A stretch of 64,000 nucleotides of DNA from Flavilitoribacter nigricans DSM 23189 = NBRC 102662 (GCF_002646595.1 NZ_PDUD01000009.1:62001-126000); one strand, 5' to 3'. Counted from the stretch's first letter, positions 1 to 8,434 are shown. Notes: generated from the letters alone by a model not told the origin. Program-made: numbers and translations.

Positions 1-632
1 TTCCGGTACACTTCGCTCATCGATTCTTTTTCTTCTTCCAGGGCCTTCTGCAGGCTTTCCCAGCGCCGCTCCGTGTAGAAGTATTTCGGATCTACCACTT
101 CCAGGCCCTGATCGGCCGCGAATTGCTCGGCACCCTTTCCGGTAAGCAATACGTGCGGAGAATCTTCCATGACGGAACGGGCGGCCAGAATAGGATTCTT
201 CAGATTCGTTACCCCACCGACAGCGCCGGCGTTGAGGGTAGCGCCTTCCATAAAGGAGGCGTCCATTTCATTCCGACCCTCGTGGGTGAATACGGCTCCT
301 TTGCCCGCATTGAATAGCGGAGAGTTTTCCATGATCATAATGGTGGCCACCACTGCATCGGCGGCGCTGCCCCCTTGTTTCAATACGGCTTCTCCGGCAT
401 CCAGCGCAGCGTTCAGCGTTTCGGTGTATTCCTGTTCTTTTTCCGGTGTCATGTTTTCCTTGAGAATGGTACCGGCGCCGCCGTGGATCACCATGGCGTA
501 TTCGGCTTTCTCCGGCTCGGGCGTTTCATCGGCAGTGGCCGGCGCCTCATTTTCCGGGGCATCCGCCACCTCACAGGCGGTCAGTCCGAATACGGTCAGG
601 AAAAGTAGTGTGTAAAGTGTTGATTTCAGCAT
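1..632 (-). CDS. Isoaspartyl peptidase/L-asparaginase family lipoprotein (3' end outside window)
   Basis: Reads leftward from an ATG at 630-632 and leaves the window with no stop, so only about 210 residues are visible. The N-terminus is a lipoprotein signal ending in LTAC (Cys20), followed by an acidic, Pro/Glu-rich spacer. The mature part opens with VIHGGAG, the N-terminal strand of plant-type asparaginases/isoaspartyl peptidases (Ntn hydrolases), and continues with the family blocks SPLFNAGKGAVF, NEMDASFMEG and GAVGGVTNLKNPI. In this family the precursor cleaves itself at an internal Thr that becomes the nucleophile; that site lies beyond the window edge and cannot be checked. The lipid anchor suggests a periplasmic or outer-membrane enzyme that hydrolyses isoaspartyl peptides or asparagine. 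The family call is firm; the exact substrate is not. Confidence 0.9.
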   Translation of the reverse strand, partial: MLKSTLYTLLFLTVFGLTACEVADAPENEAPATADETPEPEKAEYAMVIHGGAGTILKENMTPEKEQEYTETLNAALDAGEAVLKQGGSAADAVVATIMIMENSPLFNAGKGAVFTHEGRNEMDASFMEGATLNAGAVGGVTNLKNPILAARSVMEDSPHVLLTGKGAEQFAADQGLEVVDPKYFYTERRWESLQKALEEEKESMSEVYR

Positions 633-821
633 ACGGTCTTATTTAAGCGATTTGTGTAGACTTTCGTAATTCGCTCCGCCTATTTATCCGTTTTCTCCTC
701 CCGGGAAAACGGTCGTGCGGGGACGGATTACGGCCGACTAAAATATGCAAAAAAAGATCGTCCTTTTGGCATTTTCAAAACACACCCGTATTTTTCTGTC
801 CACAATAAAACCAAAATCTAT

Positions 822-2753
822 ATGGATCAACCAAAACACCGACCCTATATCGGCCCGGAGATCAAGCTTCCGGAAGTCACGGTAAAGGCCTTTTTTCTGG
901 GGGCGCTGCTCTCCGTCATCCTTTCCGCGGCAAATGCTTATCTCGGGCTTTTTGCCGGTATGACCGTGTCGGCCAGTATACCTGCGGCCGTGCTCTCGAT
1001 GGCCATCCTTCGCATTTTCAAGAACCACAACATCCTCGAAAATAATATCGTACAGACCGCAGCCTCCGCCGGTGAATCACTGGCGGCCGGGGTGATCTTT
1101 ACCTTTCCGGCCCTGGTATTGATGGGCTACTGGACGGAGTTTAACTATCTGGAAACGGTGCTCATCGCGCTCTGCGGCGGGGTACTCGGCGTGCTGTTTA
1201 CCATTCCCCTGCGCTCGGCCCTAATCGTAAAACAAAATCTACAGTTCCCGGAAGGGGTCGCCACTTCGGAAGTACTGAAAACCGGAGAGAAAGGAGGCGG
1301 TGCCGTTAAATACCTGCTCTGGGGCGGTATTGCCGGCGCTTTGGCTAAGTTTATGGAAGCGGGTTTCAAACTCTGGCATGGCGTGTTTGAATCCGCCACG
1401 CTGGCCGGAAATCGGTTATATGCCTACTTCGGTATGAACCTCTCCCCCGCCCTCATCGCGGTGGGTTATATCGTCGGCATCCGGATCGCTTCGCTCGTAT
1501 TCATCGGCGGGGTGATCAGTTGGTGGCTGGCCATTCCGCTTTATGTCGCTTTTGTCGGCGCTCCGGAAGGAGATGCCGTCGGCATCGGAGGGGCGATCTG
1601 GTCCGGCCAGATCCGCTATCTCGGAGTAGGCGCCATGGTGGTTGGCGGGCTCTGGGCCCTGATCAATTTGCGGGGCGCGATCAGCATGGCCGTAAAAAGC
1701 GGAATGGACGCCCTAAAGAAAGGAGGAGCCGGAGTCAACCAACTGCGTACGGAAATGGATGCGCCCATGTCGTGGGTGATCATTGCCATCGGTGCGATGA
1801 TCGTTCCAGTATTTATCATTTACATCCGGGAGATCGAACAGGTGGGCATTACGGCGCTGATGTCCATTCTGATGGTGATCGCCGGTTTTCTCTTTTCAGC
1901 GGTTGCCGGCTATATGGCCGGATTGGTGGGCAGTTCCAACAACCCAATTTCCGGGGTGACGATCGCAACGATCCTGACTTCGGCACTTATCCTGCTGGCC
2001 CTGCTGGGCAGTGGGGCGGAAAAGGGACCGGCCGCAGCTATTCTGATCGGCGCGGTAGTCTGTTGTGCGGCCGCCATTGCCGGGGACAATATGCAGGACC
2101 TGAAAGCCGGTCATATACTGGGGGCTACACCGCAAAGTCAACAGATCATGCAGATGGTCGGGGTGACGGCGGCGGCGTTGGTATTACCGCTGGTGCTGCA
2201 GTTACTCAATACCGCTTACGGATTTGGACCGGCTACCGAGGCCCAGCCGGATGCCCTGGCCGCTCCGCAGGCCACCTTGATGGAAAGTGTGGCGCGCGGC
2301 GTATTTTCCGGTGACCTGCCCTGGACGATGGTCTACATTGGCGCTGCGCTCGGCGTGGTGATCATTTTACTGGATAAATTTCAGGAATCCCGGGGTAGTG
2401 ATTTTCGCATCCCGGTGCTGGCCGTAGCCGTGGGCCTCTACCTGCCGTTCGAACTGGATAGTGCGATCATGCTGGGTGGGATCATTGCCTGGGCGGTAGG
2501 CCGGTACAAGCGGCAACAACCGAACTGGAGTGAAGAAACCGAAAACGAAAGCGGCCCCGGTCTGCTGTTTGCCTCCGGTCTAATTACCGGCGAAGCATTG
2601 ATCGGCATCTTTCTGGCCATTCCGGTCGCCATTTACGGCAGCGGAGATATTATGGCCCTGCTGGAAAGTCCTCTACCGAGTGTGATCGGTCTGGCCGTGG
2701 TGCTCGGCATCTGTGCCTGGTTGTACAGTATCGGGAAAAAAGAACTGGAATAG
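822..2753 (+). CDS. OPT family oligopeptide transporter
   Basis: 643 residues, almost entirely hydrophobic with about 15 membrane segments, the usual size for bacterial OPT (oligopeptide/iron-siderophore) transporters. Family hallmarks are the first-helix region NAYLGLFAGMTVSASIP (about residues 39-55), the EGVATSEVLKTGE loop, and GDNMQDLKAGHILGATPQSQQ (about residues 425-445). OPT proteins move small peptides or metal-peptide chelates across the inner membrane, driven by protons. It stands alone, divergent from the asparaginase lipoprotein at 1-632. A pairing of extracellular amide hydrolysis with peptide import is tempting but only inferred. The ATG at 822 is followed directly by a conserved-looking N-terminus. 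Confidence 0.93.
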   Translation: MDQPKHRPYIGPEIKLPEVTVKAFFLGALLSVILSAANAYLGLFAGMTVSASIPAAVLSMAILRIFKNHNILENNIVQTAASAGESLAAGVIFTFPALVLMGYWTEFNYLETVLIALCGGVLGVLFTIPLRSALIVKQNLQFPEGVATSEVLKTGEKGGGAVKYLLWGGIAGALAKFMEAGFKLWHGVFESATLAGNRLYAYFGMNLSPALIAVGYIVGIRIASLVFIGGVISWWLAIPLYVAFVGAPEGDAVGIGGAIWSGQIRYLGVGAMVVGGLWALINLRGAISMAVKSGMDALKKGGAGVNQLRTEMDAPMSWVIIAIGAMIVPVFIIYIREIEQVGITALMSILMVIAGFLFSAVAGYMAGLVGSSNNPISGVTIATILTSALILLALLGSGAEKGPAAAILIGAVVCCAAAIAGDNMQDLKAGHILGATPQSQQIMQMVGVTAAALVLPLVLQLLNTAYGFGPATEAQPDALAAPQATLMESVARGVFSGDLPWTMVYIGAALGVVIILLDKFQESRGSDFRIPVLAVAVGLYLPFELDSAIMLGGIIAWAVGRYKRQQPNWSEETENESGPGLLFASGLITGEALIGIFLAIPVAIYGSGDIMALLESPLPSVIGLAVVLGICAWLYSIGKKELE

Positions 2754-2760
2754 ATATAAT

Positions 2761-3055
2761 TGATGCGAAGTGGTTTGGGATTTAGTGAGGAACATTAATA
2801 GTTAAAAATCGAAAACCAGAAATGACTGAATTTCACCGCGAAGGCGGAAAGGCGCTAAGCTTTTTAGTGGATTTGCCGACGGCAAATCCACTAACCTTTA
2901 CGTTATTAACCGTTAATGTCGCAAAAGATCGAAAATTTGCATCAGCAAATTTTCTCGAAAGAAGTCATTGTAAAATTTCGCGGCTTCGCGGCCTTTGCGG
3001 TGAAGACAAGCTTTATTAATTTTTAATGTTCGGCACTAAATCCCAAACCGCTTCG
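2761..3055. repeat. Inverted-repeat element with nested hairpins (MITE- or REP-like)
   Basis: The ends are inverted copies: CGAAGTGGTTTGGGATTTAGTG-type sequence at 2766-2787 pairs with 3034-3055 with one mismatch in 22. Inside are a perfect 13-bp hairpin with a 3-nt loop (2865-2893, arm TAGTGGATTTGCC) and a perfect 10-bp hairpin (2931-2940 with 2945-2954). Imperfect complementarity continues inward between the AAGGCGGAAAGGCGC-like left part and the GCGGCCTTTGCGG-like right part. There is no coding potential. The end motif recurs at 61175-61205. Confidence 0.6.
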
Positions 3056-3076
3056 GTAAGTATAGGCTGTACTTGA

Positions 3077-3101
3077 ATTGGTTTGGATTTCCCAAACCAA
3101 T
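3077..3101. repeat. Short hairpin related to the neighbouring element end
   Basis: ATTGGTTTGG (3077-3086) pairs perfectly with CCAAACCAAT (3092-3101) around a 5-nt loop. The TGGTTTGG core is the same as in the ends of the 2761-3055 element, so it is probably a related fragment. The TTTACGTCAGTATA just after it (3102-3115) recurs upstream of the gene at 61565. Confidence 0.45.
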
Positions 3102-3120
3102 TTTACGTCAGTATAGACCA

Positions 3121-3156
3121 GAAAAAAGAAAAGCTGACCGGTTGCACGGTCAGCTT
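3121..3156 (-). terminator. Terminator-like hairpin on the minus strand, orphan
   Basis: AAGCTGACCG (3131-3140) and CGGTCAGCTT (3147-3156) form a perfect 10-bp stem with a 6-nt loop. Read on the minus strand it is followed by a T-rich run (complement of 3121-3130), the shape of an intrinsic terminator. No minus-strand gene was found upstream of it, so it may end a small RNA or be a relic. Confidence 0.45.
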
Positions 3157-3795
3157 CAATTTGCAAGTAGATTATGATTTGCTATTTTCTCAGGCTGGGT
3201 TGCCGCCGGATAATCTTTTGAAAAGGGAGTTGATAAAAAGTGATTATCTGACAGCTACCAAAATGAAATAAACATTCTTGAGAAATCTGAATAACCGGAT
3301 TTACCGGTCTTTAACGAACTTTTTCTTTTCAAGTTGGACGTCTTACTGGATCAAAAATAGGGCATAAGTATTCATCTATTGCTTATTTTATCACTCATTT
3401 TTTATACGGTTGATTCTAGGCAGGGATGGTAGGTAAAACGTAGAAAACGGTTAAGCCCAATTGATCATAGGATCATTTGTTAATACGAGGGGTGGGTTTT
3501 TCTGGAGAACGGTACCTTTTCTTTATATTATGCAGCATCCTCCAATTATGCTTTGCTAACCCGATCCCGCCTCCGGTAAACGTACCCGATAGATCTTCGG
3601 ACACCGCTACGTAATCTTGGAAAGACTACCTTCTACTGCCCGCTAAAAAGGGTTTGAATGGGATGATCGTCCGCTTGTTTCCGGTCAATACCTTTTGACC
3701 TTTCCCACCTTTATATTTTGTAATGAGGGTACAGCCCCGGGGGCCAGGATGATGATTGGCCGGCCACTTACCTACCATTAATTAAATCATTGTAT
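3157..3795. other. Gene-free stretch
   Basis: About 640 bp between the orphan hairpin and the purB promoter region. No reading frame with family similarity, no tRNA and no further strong inverted repeat was seen. Base composition is lower in GC than the flanking genes. Confidence 0.5.
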
Positions 3796-3803
3796 TACTT
3801 TTG
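3796..3803 (+). promoter_or_regulatory. Bacteroidota -7 box (TACTTTTG) before purB
   Basis: TACTTTTG fits the TAnnTTTG -7 consensus of the Bacteroidota primary sigma factor and lies 17 bp before the purB ATG. No clear TTTG -33 box is seen at the normal spacing. Confidence 0.4.
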
Positions 3804-3820
3804 CCGGAAAAATAGCACGC

Positions 3821-5152
3821 ATGTTAACCGCAATTTCACCGATAGACGGACGGTACGCTTCCAAGACGGCCGCTTTGAGCAATTATTTTTCCGAATACGC
3901 ATTGATCAAATACCGGATAAAGGTCGAATTGCTGTACTTCCAGGCGCTGGTGGATCTGCCGTTGCCCCAACTCGAGGAGGTACCCGCCGAAAAAGTAGGA
4001 CAGCTGCTGGCCTGGGCCGAGGAACTCGGTCCGGAAGAATTGTCGGAAGTGAAGGAGATCGAAAAGACCACCAATCACGATGTGAAGGCGGTGGAATACT
4101 TCATCAAGCGAGAATTTGATCGTCTGGCCCTGGCTACTTTTAAAGAATTCGTTCACTTCGGCCTTACCTCCCAGGATATCAATAACACGGCCACGCCCTG
4201 GCTGCTGAAAGATGCCATCAACGAAGTGTACGTACCGCTGCTGGAGGAAGTCAATACCGATCTCGGTCAGCTGGTGCAGCAGTGGCAGGACGTATCCATG
4301 CTGGCCCGCACCCACGGGCAGCCCGCCTCTCCTACCCGACTCGGCAAGGAGTTTGCGGTATTTCTGGAAAGGATACTCGTTCAGCTCGGACAGTTGCAGG
4401 AACTGGAACACCGGGCCAAATTCGGCGGAGCTACCGGTAATCTCAATGCCCATTTTGTGGCCTATCCCGATCAGGACTGGCACGCCTTTGCCGACCGCTT
4501 TGTTAATGACTATCTCGGGCTCAAACGGTCTTTCCCGACCACCCAGATCGAACATTACGACCAGATGGCGGCGCTTTTCCACAACCTGCAGCGTATCAAT
4601 ACCATTCTGATCGACCTGTGCCGGGATATCTGGACCTATATCTCCATGGATTATTTCAAGCAAAAAACTGTAGCCGGTGAGATCGGTTCTTCGGCCATGC
4701 CACATAAAGTAAACCCTATCGATTTCGAAAATGCCGAGGGTAATCTTGGGATCGCCAACGCGCTATTTGGTTTCCTGGCCGATAAGCTTCCGGTATCCCG
4801 CCTCCAGCGCGACCTCACGGACAGCACCGTACTCCGCAACATCGGGGTGCCGGTGGGCCATACCGTCATTGCCCTGCAATCCATTCGGAAAGGACTGGGT
4901 AAACTCCTGCTGAATGCGGCGAAGATCGAAGCCGATCTGGAAAACAACTGGATGGTGGTCGCCGAGGCGATCCAGACCATTCTCCGCCGGGAAGGGTACG
5001 ACCAGCCCTACGAAGCCCTGAAAGCGCTGACGCGTGGAAAAGCTTCGGTAACCAAAGCGGACATCCATAATTTTATCGATGAGTTATCCGTTCAACAATC
5101 GATCAAAGAGGAAATGAAACGCATCACTCCCCACAATTTCGTGGGTCGATGA
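3821..5152 (+). CDS. purB: Adenylosuccinate lyase
   Basis: 443 residues, normal for PurB. It catalyses two steps of purine synthesis: SAICAR to AICAR plus fumarate, and adenylosuccinate to AMP plus fumarate. N-terminal SPIDGRY is the PurB signature start. The catalytic blocks are HFGLTSQDINNT (about residue 108), ARTHGQPASPT (His near residue 165) and the mobile loop GSSAMPHKVNPIDFENAEGN (about residues 287-306) with the catalytic Ser. It is a cytoplasmic homotetramer in the family. No purine genes are nearby. The ATG at 3821 begins MLTAISPIDGRY as expected for the family, with a -7 box shortly upstream. Confidence 0.97.
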   Translation: MLTAISPIDGRYASKTAALSNYFSEYALIKYRIKVELLYFQALVDLPLPQLEEVPAEKVGQLLAWAEELGPEELSEVKEIEKTTNHDVKAVEYFIKREFDRLALATFKEFVHFGLTSQDINNTATPWLLKDAINEVYVPLLEEVNTDLGQLVQQWQDVSMLARTHGQPASPTRLGKEFAVFLERILVQLGQLQELEHRAKFGGATGNLNAHFVAYPDQDWHAFADRFVNDYLGLKRSFPTTQIEHYDQMAALFHNLQRINTILIDLCRDIWTYISMDYFKQKTVAGEIGSSAMPHKVNPIDFENAEGNLGIANALFGFLADKLPVSRLQRDLTDSTVLRNIGVPVGHTVIALQSIRKGLGKLLLNAAKIEADLENNWMVVAEAIQTILRREGYDQPYEALKALTRGKASVTKADIHNFIDELSVQQSIKEEMKRITPHNFVGR

Positions 5153-5250
5153 TCCGGACGCTTCCGGCGGATAAAGGTTAACGCAACCCTAAGCCGCTAA
5201 AGACAATGCGAAAAAAATCGTCTTCCGGGACGATTCTTGGTCACAATAGC

Positions 5251-5258
5251 TATCTTTG
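5251..5258 (+). promoter_or_regulatory. -7 box TATCTTTG that fixes the DUF3098 start
   Basis: TATCTTTG matches TAnnTTTG exactly. It overlaps a possible TTG start at 5256 and so argues for the ATG at 5277 as the real start, leaving a leader of roughly a dozen nucleotides. Confidence 0.5.
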
Positions 5259-5276
5259 AGCCGCAAAAAAGAAAAA

Positions 5277-5597
5277 ATGAGTAAACATAAACCGCCAAAG
5301 AAGAAAGTAGTCGTTACTACTTCCAAGGAAAAAACGAAAGTAAGGCCTACCGTTTCCCGCAGCAAAGCAAGCAATCAGACAACGCCTTCAACCCTGCTGT
5401 TCAACAAGCAGCACTTTATGTTGATGGGTCTGGGAGCCGTTCTGGTCGCTCTGGGCCTGCTGCTGATGAGCGGTGGTGCAATGGACAACCCCAACGAGTG
5501 GGATCCGAATGTGATCTATAGTTTCCGCCGGACCGTATTGGCTCCCATCGTTATCCTGGCCGGTCTGGGAGTGGAGATCTACGCCATTTTCAAGTAA
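5277..5597 (+). CDS. DUF3098 family small membrane protein
   Basis: 106 residues from the ATG at 5277. A Lys-rich, positively charged N-terminal tail of about 40 residues is followed by two membrane segments (HFMLMGLGAVLVALGLLLMSG and a C-terminal TVLAPIVILAGLGVEIYAIF). The sequence SGGAMDNPNEWDPNVIYSFRR between them is the recognisable DUF3098 block. The family is widespread in Bacteroidota, often next to uppP and truB as here, and has no known function. The chromosomal order DUF3098-uppP-truB suggests a conserved housekeeping cluster. A TTG start at 5256 is possible but would lie inside the promoter box. Confidence 0.85.
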   Translation: MSKHKPPKKKVVVTTSKEKTKVRPTVSRSKASNQTTPSTLLFNKQHFMLMGLGAVLVALGLLLMSGGAMDNPNEWDPNVIYSFRRTVLAPIVILAGLGVEIYAIFK

Positions 5598-5741
5598 TCC
5601 GGTATAAGGGCATCTGACGGGACAAAAGCGAACGAACAGGCTGATGGACAGAGAGTTGGTCAGCCTCCTACCCCACCCACTTCGCGCTTTTCTCCCGGCA
5701 TTATGGTCCTTTTGCTCATCCGTTAAATTGTTATACCTGAT

Positions 5742-6542
5742 ATGGAGTCAACCCTGCGCTCTATTGTTCTGGGCATCATCCAGGGACTAACCGAATTTCT
5801 TCCCGTTAGCAGTAGTGGACATCTGGAAATAGCCAAATACATCCTGGGCGATACGAGCCTGGCCGAACAAAGTATGCTGATGACCGTGAGCCTGCACGCC
5901 GCCACGGCACTCAGTACGATCATTGTTTTCCGCAAGGACATTGCCCGGATCATTCTCGGCCTTTTCCAAAAAGAATGGAACGAAGAGAAGATCTTTTCCC
6001 TGAAGATCATCCTCTCCATGATCCCGGCCGCGCTGGTGGGTGTACTATTGGAAAGCGAGATAGAAATGCTTTTTGACCGTCGCATCCTCCTGGTGAGCGC
6101 AATGCTGGTCATCACCGGTCTCTTGCTGCTGCTCGCGGATCGGGCAAAGGTGACCGATAAGAAGGTCAGTTACCGCGATGCGCTCATTATCGGTATTTCC
6201 CAGGCTATCGCCATCCTGCCCGGTATCTCCCGCTCCGGGGCCACGATCTCCACTTCCGTATTACTGGGGATCGACCGGGAAAAGGCCGCCCGTTTTTCTT
6301 TTCTCATGGTGGTGCCCCTCATTCTGGGGAAAATGGCCAAGGATATTATGGACGGCAGCCTGAGTGAAAGTTCCGTTCAGGCCCTGCCACTGATTGTAGG
6401 TTTTATTGCCGCTTTCCTCACCGGTATGCTGGCCTGTATCTGGATGATCCGGCTGGTCAAAGACAGTAAGCTCCGCTATTTTTCAGTATATTGTTGGATA
6501 GTGGCCGCAGTGGCTGCCGCCTATTTCATCAGTAATCAGTAA
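5742..6542 (+). CDS. uppP: Undecaprenyl-diphosphatase (bacitracin resistance protein)
   Basis: 266 residues with about 7-8 membrane segments. It removes phosphate from undecaprenyl diphosphate on the outer face of the inner membrane, recycling the lipid carrier for peptidoglycan and polysaccharide synthesis. Both family motifs are present: QGLTEFLPVSSSGHL (residues 14-28) and LPGISRSGATIST in the C-terminal half, the two blocks that form the active site. Length and spacing are normal. It is followed 15 bp later by truB on the same strand, probably co-transcribed. Confidence 0.96.
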   Translation: MESTLRSIVLGIIQGLTEFLPVSSSGHLEIAKYILGDTSLAEQSMLMTVSLHAATALSTIIVFRKDIARIILGLFQKEWNEEKIFSLKIILSMIPAALVGVLLESEIEMLFDRRILLVSAMLVITGLLLLLADRAKVTDKKVSYRDALIIGISQAIAILPGISRSGATISTSVLLGIDREKAARFSFLMVVPLILGKMAKDIMDGSLSESSVQALPLIVGFIAAFLTGMLACIWMIRLVKDSKLRYFSVYCWIVAAVAAAYFISNQ

Positions 6543-6557
6543 TTCTCTTTCGATCTT

Positions 6558-7268
6558 ATGAGCAGTGAAGAACAGCAGATCTCCGGCTACGATTTTCTGG
6601 CCGGAGCCACCCTCCTGGTTGATAAACCCAAGGACTGGACCTCCTTTGACGTCGTCAACAAGATCCGTTATACCCTGCGCAAACGGCTGGAAGTAAAAAA
6701 GATCAAAGTGGGTCATGCCGGTACCCTGGACCCCATGGCGACCGGTCTGCTCATCATCTGCACGGGCAAAGCGACCAAGACCCTGCATGACCTGCAGGGA
6801 CTGTCCAAAGAGTATACCGGCACCATATTTTTCGGTGGCTCCACACCTTCCTTCGACGCGGAGACCGACATCGACGAACGATTTCCCATCGACCACATTA
6901 CGCCGGAATTACTGGAATCGGCGCGGCAGCAGTTTCTGGGAGATATCGAGCAGGTACCGCCCATTTTTTCCGCCATCAAGGTAGACGGACAGCCGCTCTA
7001 CAAGCGCGCCCGCCGGGGTGAGACCGTGGAGATCAAAGCCCGCGATGTGCATATCTACGATCTGGAATTCACCCGGGTCGAACTTCCCGAAGTGGATTTT
7101 CGGGTGCACTGCAGCAAAGGCACCTACATTCGTTCGCTCGCCCATGATCTGGGCAAAGCCGCAAACAGCGGGGCTCACCTGATCGCATTGCGGCGTACCC
7201 GCATCGGGGATTACCCCATCGAACGGGCCTGGGATCTCGAAGATCTCATCGAAAAGTTGCAGGAGTAA
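6558..7268 (+). CDS. truB: tRNA pseudouridine(55) synthase
   Basis: 236 residues. It converts U55 to pseudouridine in the T-arm of tRNAs. The catalytic block is VGHAGTLDPMATGLL with Asp58 as nucleophile; LLVDKPKDWTSFDVVNKIR near the N-terminus and CSKGTYIRSLAHDLG near the C-terminus are further TruB motifs. It is shorter than E. coli TruB because the C-terminal PUA extension is absent or minimal, as is common in Bacteroidota. It follows uppP closely and probably shares its transcript. Confidence 0.96.
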   Translation: MSSEEQQISGYDFLAGATLLVDKPKDWTSFDVVNKIRYTLRKRLEVKKIKVGHAGTLDPMATGLLIICTGKATKTLHDLQGLSKEYTGTIFFGGSTPSFDAETDIDERFPIDHITPELLESARQQFLGDIEQVPPIFSAIKVDGQPLYKRARRGETVEIKARDVHIYDLEFTRVELPEVDFRVHCSKGTYIRSLAHDLGKAANSGAHLIALRRTRIGDYPIERAWDLEDLIEKLQE

Positions 7269-7321
7269 CGTACAGACTATCAGTTCTTAAAGTGGTGGAA
7301 ATTCCATTGGCGAGGTGGGAG

Positions 7322-7357
7322 AAAAAAAAGTGCCCTGATTCCGAAACGGAACAGGGC
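7322..7357 (-). terminator. Intrinsic terminator for the leftward small exported protein gene
   Basis: GCCCTG (7332-7337) pairs with CAGGGC (7352-7357); TTCC/GGAA extends the stem. On the minus strand the hairpin is followed by eight T. It lies about 200 bp beyond the stop of the 7556-7951 gene. Confidence 0.6.
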
Positions 7358-7393
7358 CCCTAAAAACGCGCTCTCTCTGATGTAAAGATTAGA

Positions 7394-7444
7394 ATTTCTT
7401 GATGGTTTACTGGAGTCTGTTTTAATTCTAAATTATCAAGAAAT
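7394..7444. repeat. Inverted repeat in AT-rich intergenic DNA
   Basis: ATTTCTTGAT (7394-7403) and ATCAAGAAAT (7435-7444) are perfect inverted copies in the AT-rich gap between truB and the next gene. It may be part of a structured leader or tail; nothing else marks it. Confidence 0.35.
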
Positions 7445-7529
7445 ACTAAATTTAACGAGTGCAATTTAAGATAAAATCCACATAAACGTCAAGAATTTGC
7501 TTACTTTTTTTGAAAAAGGAGGTTTTTTC

Positions 7530-7567
7530 AGTGTAATTATGACACTATGATGAAATTACACTTTTTT
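7530..7567 (+). terminator. Plus-strand terminator overlapping the end of the opposing gene
   Basis: AGTGTAATT (7530-7538) pairs with AATTACACT (7554-7562), followed by a T6 run (7562-7567). It could end the uppP-truB transcript. The right arm overlaps the stop codon of the minus-strand gene. Confidence 0.5.
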
Positions 7568-7951
7568 CAACAGAATACTGCTCACCTGGTTCCCATTTTC
7601 TGAAAATACCCGCAACTGCAGCAAACCCTCTTCGGTCATCACCGCTTCCAGGTGGGTGGTCATCTCGGGTTCCTTCTCGCCGAATATCGTAATCAGATAG
7701 CGATCTTTCTCCTGGCCCCACTCGTATTTGACCTCTCCCCAGCTTTCCACATTTTCTGTCAGTTCGTTGCCACCAACGCGTAGCCGGTAGTAGCCTTCGG
7801 GAGAAAATTCGATAAAAATGGAGGACTCTTCGTAGCTTACCCCCTGCCAGGTACCCGAAAAAGGTGGTAAAGGCATTTCTGCTGCCATCTGGAAACCGGA
7901 TAAACCGACACCGGCAAGGAAGAGTATGCTTAAACCAAATATGTTCCTCAT
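7556..7951 (-). CDS. Small exported protein of unknown function, lipocalin-like size
   Basis: 131 residues from the ATG at 7951; a GTG 33 bp further upstream would add 11 residues before the signal peptide and is less likely. The N-terminus MRNIFGLSILFLAGVGLSGF is a signal peptide. The mature part begins FSGTWQGVSYEESSIFIEF and alternates strands with the pattern expected of a small beta-barrel (GTW...G...). No family could be named. It is divergent from the TPR gene at 8029 and ends near two terminator hairpins. Confidence 0.65.
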   Translation of the reverse strand: MRNIFGLSILFLAGVGLSGFQMAAEMPLPPFSGTWQGVSYEESSIFIEFSPEGYYRLRVGGNELTENVESWGEVKYEWGQEKDRYLITIFGEKEPEMTTHLEAVMTEEGLLQLRVFSENGNQVSSILLKKV

Positions 7952-8028
7952 AAATATGTTTAAAATTTCCTTGCCAAAACGCACGCAGGCTTCTTATTAT
8001 TGCACAAAACCACTAAAGCGCCGAATAA

Positions 8029-8361
8029 ATGGATCGTCTGGAAAAATTACTGCATTTCCTCGGGGAAAACCCGGGAGATAACTTCATTCTCTTCGCCATC
8101 GCCAAGGAATACGAAAAGATGGGCGACGATGACCGGGCCCTCACCTATTTCGAAAAACTCCGGGAGGAAAACGCAGCCTACGTAGGCCTTTACTACCACC
8201 TCGGCAAATTATGGGAACGCAAGGCCGAGCCCGCCAAAGCCTTCCGGATCTACACCCAGGGTATGGATATCGCCCGCCGGGCCGGCGATCAGCACGCCCT
8301 TTCCGAACTGGCGGGTGCGCGACTGATCCTGGGGGATGAGGATGATTTCGAGCAAGGCTGA
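8029..8361 (+). CDS. Tetratricopeptide-repeat protein
   Basis: 110 residues forming about three TPR-like helical hairpins: NPGDNFILFAIAKEYEKMGDDDRALTYFEKL (about residues 14-44) and YVGLYYHLGKLWERKAEPAKAFRIYTQGMDIA (about 51-82) carry the expected small residues and hydrophobics. There is no signal peptide, so it is cytoplasmic. TPRs mediate protein-protein contacts; the partner is unknown. It sits between a small exported protein on the other strand and a giant surface protein, with no obvious functional link. Confidence 0.75.
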   Translation: MDRLEKLLHFLGENPGDNFILFAIAKEYEKMGDDDRALTYFEKLREENAAYVGLYYHLGKLWERKAEPAKAFRIYTQGMDIARRAGDQHALSELAGARLILGDEDDFEQG

Positions 8362-8426
8362 TTTCCGAACGGCAGATCGCGACAGCCGGCGGACGGGATC
8401 GATCTTTTATAATCCCAAATATTGTT

Positions 8427-8434
8427 TATTTTTG
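8427..8434 (+). promoter_or_regulatory. -7 box TATTTTTG upstream of the 8616 surface-protein gene
   Basis: TATTTTTG fits TAnnTTTG. If used it would give a leader of about 175 nt before the ATG at 8616. There is no good -33 box. Confidence 0.35.

Noticed and set aside
2822-3019. Short open frame in the 2.8-kb gap
   Set aside because: It runs through the hairpins of an inverted-repeat element, so its translation reflects the repeat and not a protein.
3836-4705. 289-codon open frame antisense to purB
   Set aside because: A by-product of the GC-rich codon use of purB; purB itself is certain.
5256-5276. TTG start giving seven extra residues on the DUF3098 protein
   Set aside because: It overlaps an exact -7 promoter box, so it would lie at or before the transcription start.
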